Assembly: GCA_002049455.2 (NCBI GenBank)
Contig: KV918777.1
Coordinates: 186,001-250,000, forward strand
Origin: Porphyra umbilicalis
Taxonomy: Eukaryota; Rhodophyta; Bangiophyceae; Bangiales; Bangiaceae
Direction: 5' to 3'
DNA: 64,000 nucleotides
Shown: positions 10,571 through 21,198 of the stretch, one piece after another
Layout: every line of letters starts with the position of its first letter
Numbering within the stretch: position 1 is the stretch's first letter
Position numbers and translations under genes: made by a program
The notes under the pieces: generated by a model
The model's database searches: none
Seen by the model: the letters and a program-made list of their open reading frames with translations, nothing else
Told to the model about the DNA's origin: nothing

Positions 10571-12520
10571 TTACTCGCCAGCGCGTGACCGCCGTGCCTG
10601 TCGGCGAGCCCACGCAAGTGCAGTGAGATCCTTTCTCAAGTTCATACCGACGGCTGGGTCCGTCGCCTGCACCCAAGTAAGGAGGTCGGAGAAGGAACCG
10701 GGGGGAGGAAGCATGCCCTGGTTAACTTGGAGCGCAGGGTCAGCTGGGACACCGTCAGCGGCCCGACCAACACGTCCGCGTGATGGCCCAGACGGACGAC
10801 CTCGGCCACCAATGTCGCCGGCGCCACCACCCCGAGCGCCCCCGTGGCCGTCGCCACCATCCCCACCGCCGCCGCCGGCACCACCACCATCGCTGCCGCC
10901 AGCGCCGCCGGCGCCACCCTCCCCAGCATCCTCACCGCCGTCGCCACCATCCCCGCCGTCAGCGCCGCCCGCGTCACCACCGCCCACGGCTGCGGGGCCA
11001 TCCCCGCCGTGCCCGCCACCGCCGCCACCGCCGCCACCGCCGCCACCTCCGCCACCGCCGCCACCGCCGCCGCCGCCGCCGCCGTCACCGCCGCCTGCGC
11101 TACCATCCCCGCCGCCGCCACCGCCGCCGGCGCCAATATCCCCACCATCTTCACCGCCGCCGACGTCACTGCCGTCGCCCCCATTGGCGGCACCGGCGCC
11201 CGCGCCCTCACCGTCGCCCGCAACGCCGCCACCGTGACCACCATTGTCGACATCTGCGCCATGCCGCCGAATGTTGTGGACGAATGATGGCCGCCGCGCC
11301 TCCACGACCATGTTCTGCAAGATGCACACGGCATTGGCCGTGAGGATGAGGTGCGCCACGCTGTGGTGGCGCGCGGGGTGGAGAGCCACCTTGAATTGCT
11401 GGTACATGGTGCCGTACAGGCGCTCGACCTCCTTGCGAGCGCCTTCTTGTACAGCGTTGAACTCAAGCTCCTCCAGGGTGCCGGGGTTCTGGTGGGGGCG
11501 AACTAGAAAGGGGTAAGATGGATAGATACCGTCGACTTAATAGTAAAGATACGTGTACCTCCGCCCGTTCACTTCAAAAGAAAAGTCACGTGGCGGCCAC
11601 TCGCCGCGCACGACACGAGAAAACAAAGGGCTCTGATTGAGGACGTTGATGTCGTTGTTGCTTCCTGGCGAGCCGGCAAAGACGTGCCAAACCCAGAGGT
11701 CGTGGTCGCACACCGTCTCCAGGACAATGGACCGCTTGCCCGACCTGCCCTTGTGCTGTCCCGCCGCCGACTTCGGGCAGCCGTGCCACTCCCAGTGGCT
11801 GCAGTCCAAGCTGCCGATACAGCCGGGCAAGCCCCGGTCCTTGTTGAACGCCAGGATGCGCGTGATGTCCTCGTTCGTGGGCGCGCGCAGGTAGGTCGAC
11901 TCGTACTTGTTGACGATGAACTCGATGAAGCTCTTAACGGCGGCATTGGTGGTCGACTTCGACAACCGGACGTACTCATCGGGGCGGTCCGCCGCATTGC
12001 CGTTGCCAAGAACGCGCAGCGCGGCGACGACCTTCTGAAGCGGATGCGCCTGGGGTCGCCCGGTGGCGTTGACGCGTTGGCGGAAAAACGGCTCGTCCTT
12101 TATGTCATTGTAGACGCGCATGAAGACAGCGCGTGGCATTCGGAACCGGCTCTCAAAGTCCGCCTCGTCGAAGACGGGCGGCTCCCCGTCCACACCCCAG
12201 TAGTCGCGCAAAATGTTGCGCAGCCCGAGGTTGAAGTCGCGCTTCTTGTTGGGCGCGCGCCCACGAACCGACTCGCGGTGCCGTCGCCGCAGGCGCTGAC
12301 AACCGCGGACCCGCCGCGCCAACTGCAGCAGCCGAAGATGGTGGCTCACAGCCATCGCGAGGCCCGAGGAGAGGTCGTCCTGGTCCACAGCACCCCCCAT
12401 GTCGTCGCCGTGCTCCTCGTCGTGGACGTCATGGTCTGCATCAACAAAGAAATCAGGATTGCAGGGGAACGCACCGACCAACAATGCCACAGGAAGCACA
12501 GAATCGCGGTGACACGGCAC
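10571..12520 (-). CDS. PIF/Harbinger (plant transposon protein type) transposase with one in-frame stop
   Basis: The N-terminal part is 327 residues (12520-11537), ending at a TAA (11539-11537). The same frame then continues uninterrupted to 10571. DDE residues are visible: D239 in GCIGSLDC and D290 in GSNNDINVLN. The glutamate lies in KEVERLYGTMYQQF after the stop. The residues around the stop (RRYTYLYY, then VDGIYPSYPF) are a conserved block of this family, so the TAA most likely replaced a leucine codon (TTA). The last 200 or so residues are Gly/Ala-rich, encoded by a GCC-repeat tract (10840-11240), which is unusual for a transposase. The gene is convergent with the SANT-like gene. Cut-and-paste transposition is the expected activity; the copy is probably inactive unless the stop is read through. 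Confidence 0.85.
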
Positions 12521-12679
12521 TTCATGTCAGACACTGCATCCCACGTCAAAACCACACTCGCTGGCGTGCTCCCCCGCACAACACCCGGTACACCGCACAC
12601 ACAAGTGCAACGCATTGTCGAAAACAATTGAATGGGAAACGCACAAGTCGGTTAGCAACGATGTGAACCGGGCCCCCGT

Positions 12680-13756
12680 CGTTGACGACGCTTCTGGTCA
12701 GTGGGAGAGGGGCCGGGCACGGCGGGCGGTGCCGCCGCCGGCAGGGATGCGGGCGTAGTCGGCGGCGGAGCCGGCGGGCGATGCGGCCTTGGTCGGCGGC
12801 AGCGCCGACTTGCACGGCGGCTCTGCTTGGCGGCGGCAGTTGTCTTGGTTGGCGGCGGCGGCAGGGATGGGGGCGTCGGTCGGCAGCGGCGGCGGCGGAG
12901 AGAGCCGACGGCTTCCCCGGCGTCAGCAGCGAGGGCACCGGGTGGGGGGGCGGGGACGGCGTTGGCGGTGTCGGCAGCGGTAACGGTCGGGTTGGCAGCG
13001 GTCGGCGGGGCGGGGCCGCGCGTCGGGACGTTGGCGGGGGCGACCGACGTCGTTGGCGGTGGTCGGCGGGGCCGGGGACGGCGTTGACGGTGTTGCAATG
13101 GCGAAAAAGGTGTTGGCGGTGTTGGCAGGGGTGACGGTCGACGTTGGCGGTGGTCGGCGGGGGCGGTGACGAGAATGGGGGCACAGATTGCCGGTAGCGA
13201 CCGGCGTCGTCGCGGGCCACACGGCGATGGCGGGGACGGGGGTCGGTGACGCGACGGCGGGCGGCGAGGGCCGCCGTCGGCCGCGTGGACGGTGGTTCCG
13301 ACGGGCGGTGGCGGCGGCGGCGGTCGGTGGCGCCGGGGAGGTGCACGGCGACGACGGGGACGGAGGCGCAGGTGGTAACGGTTGGCGAGAACAGCGGCGA
13401 TGGTGGGGGGCGGGGGGGGCGAGCAGCAACGACGGACCGGTGGTGGCGGCGCGGGCGGCGGCCACGGTCGGCTTGGGCAGCTGCAATCGCCCGAGGCGGG
13501 AGAGGCGAGCCGGGACGACGGTCGTGGTGGCCGGCGCGGGGCCGGCCGGGGCAACGGTCGGCGGGGGCGGCGGCGATGGGCGGGGGCGGGGGGGGCGTGA
13601 GCCGCGACCGACATCGGTCGGTGGTGGCCGCGCGGGCGGCGGCAACGGTTGGCGGGGGCGGCGATGGGCGGGGGCGGGGGGCGAGCGGACGACGGTCGGT
13701 GGTGGCCGGCGGGCGGCGGCAACGGTCGGCTTGGCGCGGCATGGGCGGGGGCGGGG
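12680..13756. repeat. GC-rich degenerate minisatellite-like region
   Basis: About 1.1 kb made almost only of G, C and a few T/A on a GGCGGCGGTCGG theme. One recognisable unit recurs with an 81-bp spacing (about 13616 and 13697), and a related one lies near 13435. Both strands are open in several frames because stops are rare in such sequence; none looks like a protein. An undetermined base (N) lies at 13757, at the edge of the region, which suggests assembly trouble. Confidence 0.7.
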
Positions 13757-14781
13757 NTCACGCCCAGAGGCCTTCCACGGTCGCCCACGTGGAATGGAGC
13801 TTCAGATTGTGTCGCCATGCAGGTGCCAGCGGTGGCGGTCGGTCGTGCCATGCGCTGCACGTAACCACGCTGCGGCACGAGCGAGGGACAGCTGTGGTTG
13901 GGTGTGGAAGCACCCGGCCGTTCGTGCGTGGCTGCTCGTGGTGTGGTGGCGTTTGCTGCCGATCACTGTGCAAGCCGAGTCATCTCTTGTGCCGCACAAG
14001 AAGGGCGGTGCGATCAATTCCAAGCGGCGGATCAATTGAGACTCGTCGTACTTGTTGACCAACAGTGGCACGAGTACTGTTGTTTTCCGATTCTTGGCTA
14101 CCTCGCAACGGGAAAAGAGAACAGCGGGACGTGACCTGATTGGTGATCATTGCTGTTTCCGACTTTTGTGAACCTGTTTGTATCTGTTCCTGGCCTGGTT
14201 CGTGCTCACATCGGTCAAAAACCAGAATTCAGCATCTCTGGGCACAAGGTGTGCGCGGATAGCGACCACAGCGGCCATGGTTTGTTCCTGCCGCTCACGC
14301 GGTGAGCGGGGGATCCAACGGGGCAGCGCGACTCGTGGCATAAGGAACAAACACAGAGGAAAACAGAGGTGCACGGTGGCGGGATGTGCCGACCGGGTCC
14401 CGCCCCCTCTCCCTCGGCCGAGCGATCCAAGCGCAGGGACCGGGGCGGCCGACACCCGGGAGACGACCACCCCCGCACGAGAAACCGATGAGTGCCCCGC
14501 TCGGTCCCACAACGCCGGTCGTCCGGCTCAGCCACCAGTGGCGGGGCCACGCCACAAGCCACGGGCGATGGTGGTGCGTAGGGCGGCGACGCCGCGGCCG
14601 CGCCCGTACGGCAGACGCGCTCGGCTCTCGGCAGCGCGGCCACCCGCCGCGCGGCCACGGTCGCCCCGCCCTCGGCGCGCCGCCGCGTCGAGCGACGACG
14701 CGCGCCGCGCGCGCGCCGCCCACCGCCGCCGCCGCCGCCCGCGACCGCGTTCGGGCGCGCCGCCGCCCCCCCACGGGCGCC
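13757..14781. other. no gene recognised
   Basis: Unique sequence downstream of the LYAR-type gene. The overlapping open frames are GC-driven and have no recognisable domains. Confidence 0.4.
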
Positions 14782-16240
14782 TTACGGCACCGCCCCCGCC
14801 ACGGGGGTGCCCCGAGCGCCGTCGGCACGTCCCGCCGCCTTGGCCGCCTTGGCCGCCTTTTTGGCCGCCTTTTTGGCCGCCTTGGCCCCCCGCGCGGCGT
14901 CGGCGTGCGGTCCCGCCGCCGCCGCCGCCCCTGCCGGCCGCGCCTTGACAATGCCGCCGGCGGCTACGCCCGCCGTCGCTGCCGCCGCCGCCGACGCCGC
15001 GGCCCGCCGCCGCCGCCGCGCCGTGCCCGACGCGCCGCCGACCCAGGTGAGGCGGCCGTCTGCGGCCACCGACGCGACGCCGGCGGCGACCGCCGCGGCG
15101 ACCGCCGCCGGTCCGCCGGCGGCAGCGGCCGCGTCGGCCGGCAGACTGCGGCCGGGGGCGGACCGCAGGGCGCGGCGGAGGCGCTTGGCCGCCGCCGCCG
15201 CGGCGGCAGCGTCGCTGGCGGGATCCGGGGGGGGATGGGGGTGGGGGTGGTTGGGGGGGGGGGGAGGGGGGCACCGCCGCCGAGGGGGGCGCCCCCCCGC
15301 CTGCGGGGGGGAGCGCGGTGGTCGTGGCCGCCGCCGCCGCCGCCGCCGCCGCCGTGGGGGATGGCGTCGCCGCCGCCGCGGGCGGTGGGCGGGCGGCGGG
15401 CGCGTTGCGGGCGGGCGGCGCCTTGGCGGCGGCCTTGGCACGCCGCGCCGCAGCCTTGTGCTTCTTCGACTCGTAGTGCTGCAGCGACGCTACGGCGCCG
15501 GGGAGCGCCAGCGCGCAGGTGTCTGCCGAGGGAGGAGGGGGGGGGGGGGGGGGGGGGGGGGCATGGACACCGGCGGCGGGGGGGGACCAACAAACCCCGC
15601 GAGGGGGGGGGAAACGACCAGCGCGCGGCATGGTTAGCGACCGCCGCTGTCCGCGCACGGAGCGGCCGCGCAGCGCCGGGCGAGGCGGTGCGGGACGGGC
15701 GGAGCGAGGGGGGGGAGACGGCCGCGCAAAAAAGGGCGGGCAGAGGCGCCAGAAAACGTACGGCAGTAGGATGCGCTGTTGGCGGTCGACGCGGACGGCG
15801 GCGCCGTGCCGGCGGCGCCGCGGGCGCCCGACGGGCCCCCATTGTACTTTTGCTCCTCGGTCCAACACGACGTGTGGCCGCCAATGTTCTGCGGCGCCCA
15901 ACCAAGGGGGTGAGGGGGGGGAGGATGCCACCGCAGCGGCACGAGGCACGGCGGGCGTGCACCAGGCGGGGGGGTCAACGCGTGAGTCAGGGGCGGCTGC
16001 CGCGCCAGGTGTCACGGCGAATGGACGCACGGCACGCCCCAACCCCGCCGGCGACAGCACACCCAGTCAGCCACCAACCGAGAGGCATGAGCACGCAAAG
16101 GGACGTACCGCCGACGAGAAGGTGCCCCCACAGTCGATGCAGCTGAGGGTGCCGCCGCGGCGGCCGCAGGCGGCCAAGTGCGCCGCCGCCTTGGGCTTCT
16201 TGACCACCGATTGGCAGATGTCACAGCAGAAGGACACCAT
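14782..16240 (-). CDS. LYAR-type zinc-finger nucleolar protein
   Basis: LYAR proteins are nucleolar factors for ribosome biogenesis and growth. Exon 1 (16240-16109, 44 codons) begins MVSFCCDICQ and holds the first zinc site (C6, C9, H21, C25) and half of the second (C34, C37). Exon 2 (15888-15762) gives GGHTSC with H49 and C52, completing the zf-LYAR motif, then EEQKYNG as in LYAR. Exon 3 starts at 15522 and completes a third C2H2 finger across the splice (C86, C89, H102, H108, ending ESKKH), which supports these junctions. Both donors read GTACGT. The C-terminus carries a segment like the LYAR winged-helix (KRLRRALRSAPG, DGRLTWVG) and a Lys/Ala tail (KAAKKAAKKAAKAAK). It lies in a different frame from the finger, so a third intron or a homopolymer assembly error must fall at about 15350-15225. 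Confidence 0.75.
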
Positions 16241-16291
16241 GGCGGCGGCGCTGCCGATGGAGGGGGGCCGATGGAAGGGCGCAGATGCAAT

Positions 16292-16311
16292 GGGGGGGGG
16301 GGGGGGGGGGG
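16292..16311. repeat. G20 homopolymer upstream of the LYAR-type start
   Basis: Twenty consecutive G, 52 bp before the start codon at 16240. Similar runs occur at 15537-15561 (25 G, the pyrimidine tract of LYAR intron 2 on the minus strand), 33169-33194 (26), 34352-34378 (27) and 42748-42769 (22). Confidence 0.9.
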
Positions 16312-16789
16312 AAGTGCGCGAGCAGTCTAGGCCGCGGCGGGTGTATCGTCTGCGCCGCCCGCGATCGCGATCGGCGTCGTTGCCGTGGCCACTAGGCTGG
16401 TTCAACAACGGTTGAAGCCCTGTTTGGAGGGGGTCGCTGGACCACTTCAGGGGGTGCCCAAGGGTTCCTAAATACGAACAGAATTGGATTTAGGATCACG
16501 CGTACGGCTATGCAGTCCGCACTTGAATTCGAGAAGATGCAAATGAGGGCACGGTCAGTGGAAGTCGTGGATCTCCGAGGCCGCCCTCCGATTTTCTACG
16601 GCAGGAAGGACAATCACACTGGTTGCGCAAGCGTTCCTTGCATGGCCACACGGCAGCCCTCCATTCTGGAAACCGTGGCCTGCATCGATCCGCTCTGCCG
16701 CCCACACGGTTCGGACACACAGGGGCGGCGGATCGCAACTACGCCAGCCCCACCACCCACCACGGGTTGCCGGTGCGCCCCGCAGCCGT

Positions 16790-17230
16790 CCCGAATGCCG
16801 GCGCGCGCCACACCCCCCACAGCTGCCGCACGGACGGGTTTCGGGTCGCCACCGCGCCCCGCGCACCTTCCAGCTGCCACATGCGCGGATCGCGGGTCGT
16901 AAGCGCGCCCCGCACCCCTCACAACCGCCGCACGGACGGGTTTCGGGACACCACCGCGCCCCATGCGCCTCCCAGCCGCCACACGCGCGGATCGCGGGTC
17001 GTAAGCGCGCCCCGCACCCCTCACAACCGCCGCACGGGCGGGTTTCGGGTCGCCACTGCGCCCGCGCACCTCACAGCCGCCACACGCGCGGATCGCGGGT
17101 CGTCAGCGCGCCCCGCACCCCCCACGGACGCCGCACGGGCGGGTTTCGGGTCGCCACCGCGCCCCGCCCCCCCCACAGCCGCCGTACGGATGCGTTTCGA
17201 GTCGCCTGTGCGACCACCTGCACCCTCACA
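16790..17230. repeat. 102-bp tandem repeat, four copies of a 51-bp dimer
   Basis: A GGGYGGGTTTCGGG motif recurs at 16831, 16933, 17035 and 17136 (spacing 102, 102, 101). Each unit is itself two diverged halves of about 51 bp, because a similar CGGATCGCGGGTCGT lies midway. It lies just upstream of the second Harbinger-type element, and its left or right boundary could coincide with that element's end. Confidence 0.85.
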
Positions 17231-17978
17231 GCCGTCACAGGCACCCATGACGGTGCGCGGCTGATCTACTCTCCCTGCAGCGGACGTGCGCAGCGCGCAT
17301 GTTGTCTCGCTCGACCCGGTTGTACGAGCACACGCAGCTTTGTTTTCTCTTTGTACCTGTGGCCCGGTGGTGTGTCGGTGCCTGCCCTCGTCGGCGGTAG
17401 CATCAAGCGCAGCGGTGTACCGGCGCGTTTATAGATCCACGAGCAATTTTTTATGCACGAGCCTGGCTGGTGTTCCACTCGTTGCCCACCTCTTGCACCG
17501 TATCTTTCCTTTCACACCACTTTGTTTCCTCGCCCACCCTGGCTCTCGCCGAGTTTCCCCGCCCCCCATTTTTGTACTGGTGCTCTTATTGCGACGCCGG
17601 CTTCCCCCCCTCTCCTCTTTCCGGCGGCATCACACCGCCGCCCCCAAGGCGTGCACTATCACAGCACTGCTGGCCCCCCCTCCACCCCGGTGCATCGCCA
17701 ACACCTATTGCTTGAGATTCTTCCTCGTCCCCCGTGCGTGCCGTTGTCTCCCACGCTGGTTGAGCGCTTGCGTTGGCCGTGCCAAGGCCTGGTGCATCGA
17801 GAACACCTATTGCTTGAGAATCTTCATCGTCCCCCGTGCGTGCCATTGTCTCCCACGGTGGTTGCACGCTCCCGTTGGCCGTGCCAAGGCCTACGAGGGG
17901 TGTCGCGCGCTGGGAGAGAGTGTGGCCTACGGTGGTCGGGGGGCGTTGGTGGTGAAGTGGTGGGTGGTGTCGTACGCA
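17231..17978. other. upstream region of the second accessory gene
   Basis: The plus-strand frame is open from 17286, but its translation here is low complexity with no resemblance to the conserved part. It also contains two partly matching segments (about 17696-17790 and 17791-17890, sharing AACACCTATTGCTTGAGA), a short tandem duplication of roughly 110 bp. A terminal inverted repeat was not identified. Confidence 0.45.
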
Positions 17979-19814
17979 ATGATGGCCGCGGCGGCGGCGG
18001 CAGCGGCGGCGGCGGCGGCGGCAGTGGGGGGCGGGGTTGGTGGCACCACCACCACCGACGTTGGTGGTGGTGCACCCGCGCCAACAGCCGCTACGTCGGC
18101 TGTCGCTGCAAGGCTCTCCCCCCGCTTCCGTGGCGGTGATATCGCCGACCACAACGATCCCCCTCGTCATGTATTTGCAGACACGCGAGCGCAAGATGCC
18201 GACGATGCACGCCATCACGACAGCGACGGGGACGCCCACGTGGCGCGTTGCTCCCCCACGATCAACGACCTCGCCTCACAAATTGAGGACGACGTGTTGC
18301 ACGAGAATGTGGCGGGGTCTCGGGCCACGGCACCTCAAGATGACGAGCGCTCTCCACATGTCCCAGCCCGCCGTGGGCGCGGCGGACCGTCGAGGGGCGT
18401 GTCTCGAGGCGGCGTTGCCCGCCGCGCCGGTGGTGTTCCCAACAGCGGCAGCGGCCGCGGCCGCGGCCGCAGTGGTGGTGGACGGGGACGAGGCCAGGGC
18501 GGCCGGGGCCGTGGTCGAGTTGGTGCTGGGCGCGGCCGCAGTCGTGCGCAACGCGGCGCCAATGACGAAGCCGGCGACGGTGCCTCAGTTCGTGGGGTCA
18601 TGGTGACCATGGACGAGCGGCTGTTTGTCGTCTCCAAGTGGGCAGATGAGGTCGCATTTCGCGTTTCGTCCCACGGGTCATCATCTAGAAGCCTCCAACT
18701 ACATTTGTCCAACATTATGGGCGACTTGCTCAAGGCGGACATGGACGGTCAAGACGCGGCGGCCACCGCCGTGTCCGCGGCGGCGGCGACGCTGGGATCG
18801 TCGGCGGTAGGACGTGCCGCCGGTGCGTCGGGGTCAGAAGCTGGAGGGACGGCGGAGTCAGCGGCGGCAGACGCCGGGCACGCTGATTCGGGGTCTGCGG
18901 CGGGTGGCCTCGAGGCCTCACGCAGCGACGCGGCCGAGCCGCCCATGACGCTGGCCTCCATTGGCCGGGATTCGCTGGCGCTTTGCCGCGTAGTCAGGGC
19001 TGCACAAGACCTTCACACCGCGGCCGAGTCGGTGCGGGGCCTGACGGGGACGACGGGGGAGCAGGAGGCGGCCGCCGTGCGTCAAATTGTTCTGAAAAAG
19101 GCTCGAGATTGGCATGGCTCGGTCCAAGATGTCGACGAGATTCTCCAACTCGCTGACAACACGATGCGGTACGTCGGTACCCCCCGTCGGTCGGGCATCC
19201 GCGTCAGCGGTGCCCTACCTCCCGTGCCACCAGCATCATCCGGGAGGGCGCCCGCGGCAGACGAAGACGCAGGCGGCAGCATGTTTGAGGACACGTCGGA
19301 CGTGTGTGAGAACCACGAGGACGCCGGAGCGGACGAGGAGGACTTGATGGAGGGGGACGTGGGCCTGGATGAGGAGGCTCCGGTAGGGGCGCCTTCTTTC
19401 GGCACTGGTTCGGCGTCCAGGCATTGTGTGGGGGCGCGCAGGGCTCTGGGGGGGACCACATCTCCTGGGGGAGGCACCATGGAGTTGCCAGACGGGGGAC
19501 GGCGGGCAGCGGCGGCCGCTCTGCTGCAGCCACCGCTTGCTGTTGCCCCTGGGGGCGCGAGTGGGCGGTCTGGCCGTGACGGTCAGCCCGCAGCTGCGGC
19601 CACCCAGGCGGACAAGGCCATGGGGGAGGTGTTGGCGGCGATCACGGCCAACATGATCGAGAGCAGTCGACGCGCCGACCGCGAGCTGTGCGCCAAGTCG
19701 GACGAAAGGCATACTGCGCGTGTGGCCAACCTGACGAAGCTCATCCTGGCCGAGCCGGATAACCAGATGTTCAAAGACATGCTGGCTGCCGAGATGGCAG
19801 CCCATCGGCAGTGA
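17979..19814 (+). CDS. accessory protein of Harbinger-type transposon 2 (unnamed family)
   Basis: 611 residues from the ATG at 17979, chosen because conserved sequence begins well after it; the frame is open further upstream. After a poly-Ala start (GCG repeat) and an Arg/Gly-rich stretch (RGRGRSGGGRGRGQGG, about residues 155-200), three blocks match the accessory protein at 25947-27245. They are RLFVVSKWADEVAFR (near 211-255), AAVRQIVLKKARDW (near 365-395) and the C-terminus RVANLTKLILAEPDN plus FKDMLAAEM (about 580-611). Between the blocks are Ala/Gly/Asp-rich linkers. No SANT motif is obvious. By analogy with Harbinger second genes it may bind DNA or the transposase, but the function is unknown. 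It is convergent with the transposase at 21198-19882, with 67 bp between stops. Confidence 0.65.
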   Translation: MMAAAAAAAAAAAAAVGGGVGGTTTTDVGGGAPAPTAATSAVAARLSPRFRGGDIADHNDPPRHVFADTRAQDADDARHHDSDGDAHVARCSPTINDLASQIEDDVLHENVAGSRATAPQDDERSPHVPARRGRGGPSRGVSRGGVARRAGGVPNSGSGRGRGRSGGGRGRGQGGRGRGRVGAGRGRSRAQRGANDEAGDGASVRGVMVTMDERLFVVSKWADEVAFRVSSHGSSSRSLQLHLSNIMGDLLKADMDGQDAAATAVSAAAATLGSSAVGRAAGASGSEAGGTAESAAADAGHADSGSAAGGLEASRSDAAEPPMTLASIGRDSLALCRVVRAAQDLHTAAESVRGLTGTTGEQEAAAVRQIVLKKARDWHGSVQDVDEILQLADNTMRYVGTPRRSGIRVSGALPPVPPASSGRAPAADEDAGGSMFEDTSDVCENHEDAGADEEDLMEGDVGLDEEAPVGAPSFGTGSASRHCVGARRALGGTTSPGGGTMELPDGGRRAAAAALLQPPLAVAPGGASGRSGRDGQPAAAATQADKAMGEVLAAITANMIESSRRADRELCAKSDERHTARVANLTKLILAEPDNQMFKDMLAAEMAAHRQ

Positions 19815-19881
19815 CATTTTATTATTATTTTTTAAGTAATATGCTGGTGCGGAAAAAAAAAAAAAAATCCAATCGAACACA

Positions 19882-21198
19882 TCACCAGTGGTAGCGACCG
19901 TGGGCAATCATGTACTGCAACACTTGCTGCTGCACGCGGCTTCTCGCGGCACTTGCCGCCGCGGGGAGAGGCACCGCGGATCCGGGCGCCGCGTTGGCCA
20001 CGTCGGCCGCGTCCACGGCCACTTCAGGGGACGTGTCGCCAAGCCGAATGCAAACGTTGTGGAGCGTGGCGCAAACCGCCACCCACTCCATTAGTCTGGT
20101 AAAATCAGCATCCGACGCCACTGGTGCCCGTAGCTCCTTGAGACTGGCAAAGCGCCCCTTGAGTACACCAATGACCTTCTCGGCCGAAATGCGGCGCCGT
20201 GCATGCTGGTAGTTGTAGTTGCGGTTGGCACGGATATAGGCCGCTGGCCCCTTGTGAGGTAGAAGCACGCGAACAGAACCCAGCATACCCTTGTCACCCA
20301 AAAGGTATTGGCCAGGGGAGAAGTACCGCTCTGGGTAAATATGCCATGGGGCAGCTGCTTGCACCACCGTGTCAGGCACCGCGCCCGTAAAGCCTTGGAC
20401 CACGCTCGTGATCCGTAGGTCCCAATCACAGGAAATCAGTACATTCACGCTGTAGCGCTTGTGCCTGTCGAAAAAACACCACGGGTCAACGCTAGGGGCG
20501 TACGCAAAACGAATGGTAGTGCCATCAACCGCCCCAATGCACCCCCTAAACCCATACCTCTCCTCGGACTGCCGCGCATGCGCTTGGCGCTCGGCAGCAG
20601 TAGGCCAACGGACTTCGTCGGCCTCCCAACGCAAAATGGCCGACAAAACCCGCTTGGTCGCATTGACTACAGTTCCTGGGGAAACCCCGAAGCGCTGAGC
20701 CACGACTATAACAGACGCCGCGTTGCCATAGTGGCCGAACCGAAACAGAGCAATTGCGAGCTGTATACGGACGGATAGTTGCGGCCGTCCGGACGGCGGA
20801 TAAAAAATATCAGACGCCGTCAAGTCCAAACGAGACACAAGGTACTCAAACGTGCTCGCCTCTACACGCAGATGCGCGCGAAAGTACAAGGGTGGCAGTG
20901 CGTGCAGCACCCTATCTCTCCAGTCCCCAGACTTGGGAATGCGATTGCGACGGGAGAGCATGTACCGAGTCGCCAGCAGGTGAGTGAGGCGCTGGTGTGT
21001 GCGCGCCGCAACCAACAGCATCCCCAACTCAGCAAAGACACACCGCGGTGAAACTGTGCCCGAATGCTGCAACGCGACGACAAAGGTCGCCCGCTTCAGC
21101 AGCGCCCGGAGGCGACAAATCTCCTCTCGGCGTGCAGACACCATTCTCGATAGAGCACGGACACACACGCCCGGCGCGTGGAGCAACGAGAAGGTCAC
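19882..21198 (-). CDS. PIF/Harbinger-type DDE transposase (HARBI1-like)
   Basis: 438 residues, uninterrupted. A helix-turn-helix-like region (about 155-185, VAQRFGVSPGTVVNATKRVL) precedes a DDE core with D225 (GAVDGTT), D302 (LLGDKGML) and E340 (AEKVIGVLKGRF). The 77- and 38-residue spacings are identical to those in the transposase at 24630-25904. All catalytic residues are present, so the enzyme looks intact. Start at 21198 or the Met at 21144; both are possible. It is the other half of a two-gene element with the accessory gene at 17979-19814. Confidence 0.9.
   Translation of the reverse strand: MTFSLLHAPGVCVRALSRMVSARREEICRLRALLKRATFVVALQHSGTVSPRCVFAELGMLLVAARTHQRLTHLLATRYMLSRRNRIPKSGDWRDRVLHALPPLYFRAHLRVEASTFEYLVSRLDLTASDIFYPPSGRPQLSVRIQLAIALFRFGHYGNAASVIVVAQRFGVSPGTVVNATKRVLSAILRWEADEVRWPTAAERQAHARQSEERYGFRGCIGAVDGTTIRFAYAPSVDPWCFFDRHKRYSVNVLISCDWDLRITSVVQGFTGAVPDTVVQAAAPWHIYPERYFSPGQYLLGDKGMLGSVRVLLPHKGPAAYIRANRNYNYQHARRRISAEKVIGVLKGRFASLKELRAPVASDADFTRLMEWVAVCATLHNVCIRLGDTSPEVAVDAADVANAAPGSAVPLPAAASAARSRVQQQVLQYMIAHGRYHW

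Larger units (their letters stand above)
7578..12520. mobile_element. Harbinger-type DNA transposon 1 (coding core)
   Basis: Defined by the convergent pair of a SANT-like accessory gene (plus) and a DDE transposase (minus). The ends were not found; coordinates are those of the coding core only. Confidence 0.65.
17979..21198. mobile_element. Harbinger-type DNA transposon 2 (coding core)
   Basis: A convergent accessory gene and transposase, both with open frames. An A-rich run (19854-19867) lies between their ends. Terminal inverted repeats and target duplication were not found by eye. Confidence 0.75.

Noticed and set aside
10338-11237. Pro-rich plus-strand frame of about 300 codons
   Set aside because: It is antisense to the GCC-repeat tail of the Harbinger transposase and has low complexity only.
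13802-14071. Minus-strand LVNKYDESQLI resembling the IVNKYESTYL of transposase 1
   Set aside because: The match is about ten residues with nothing conserved on either side; probably chance.
14386-16146. 586-codon plus-strand frame
   Set aside because: It is antisense to the LYAR-type gene; Arg/Gly-rich translation arising from GC bias.
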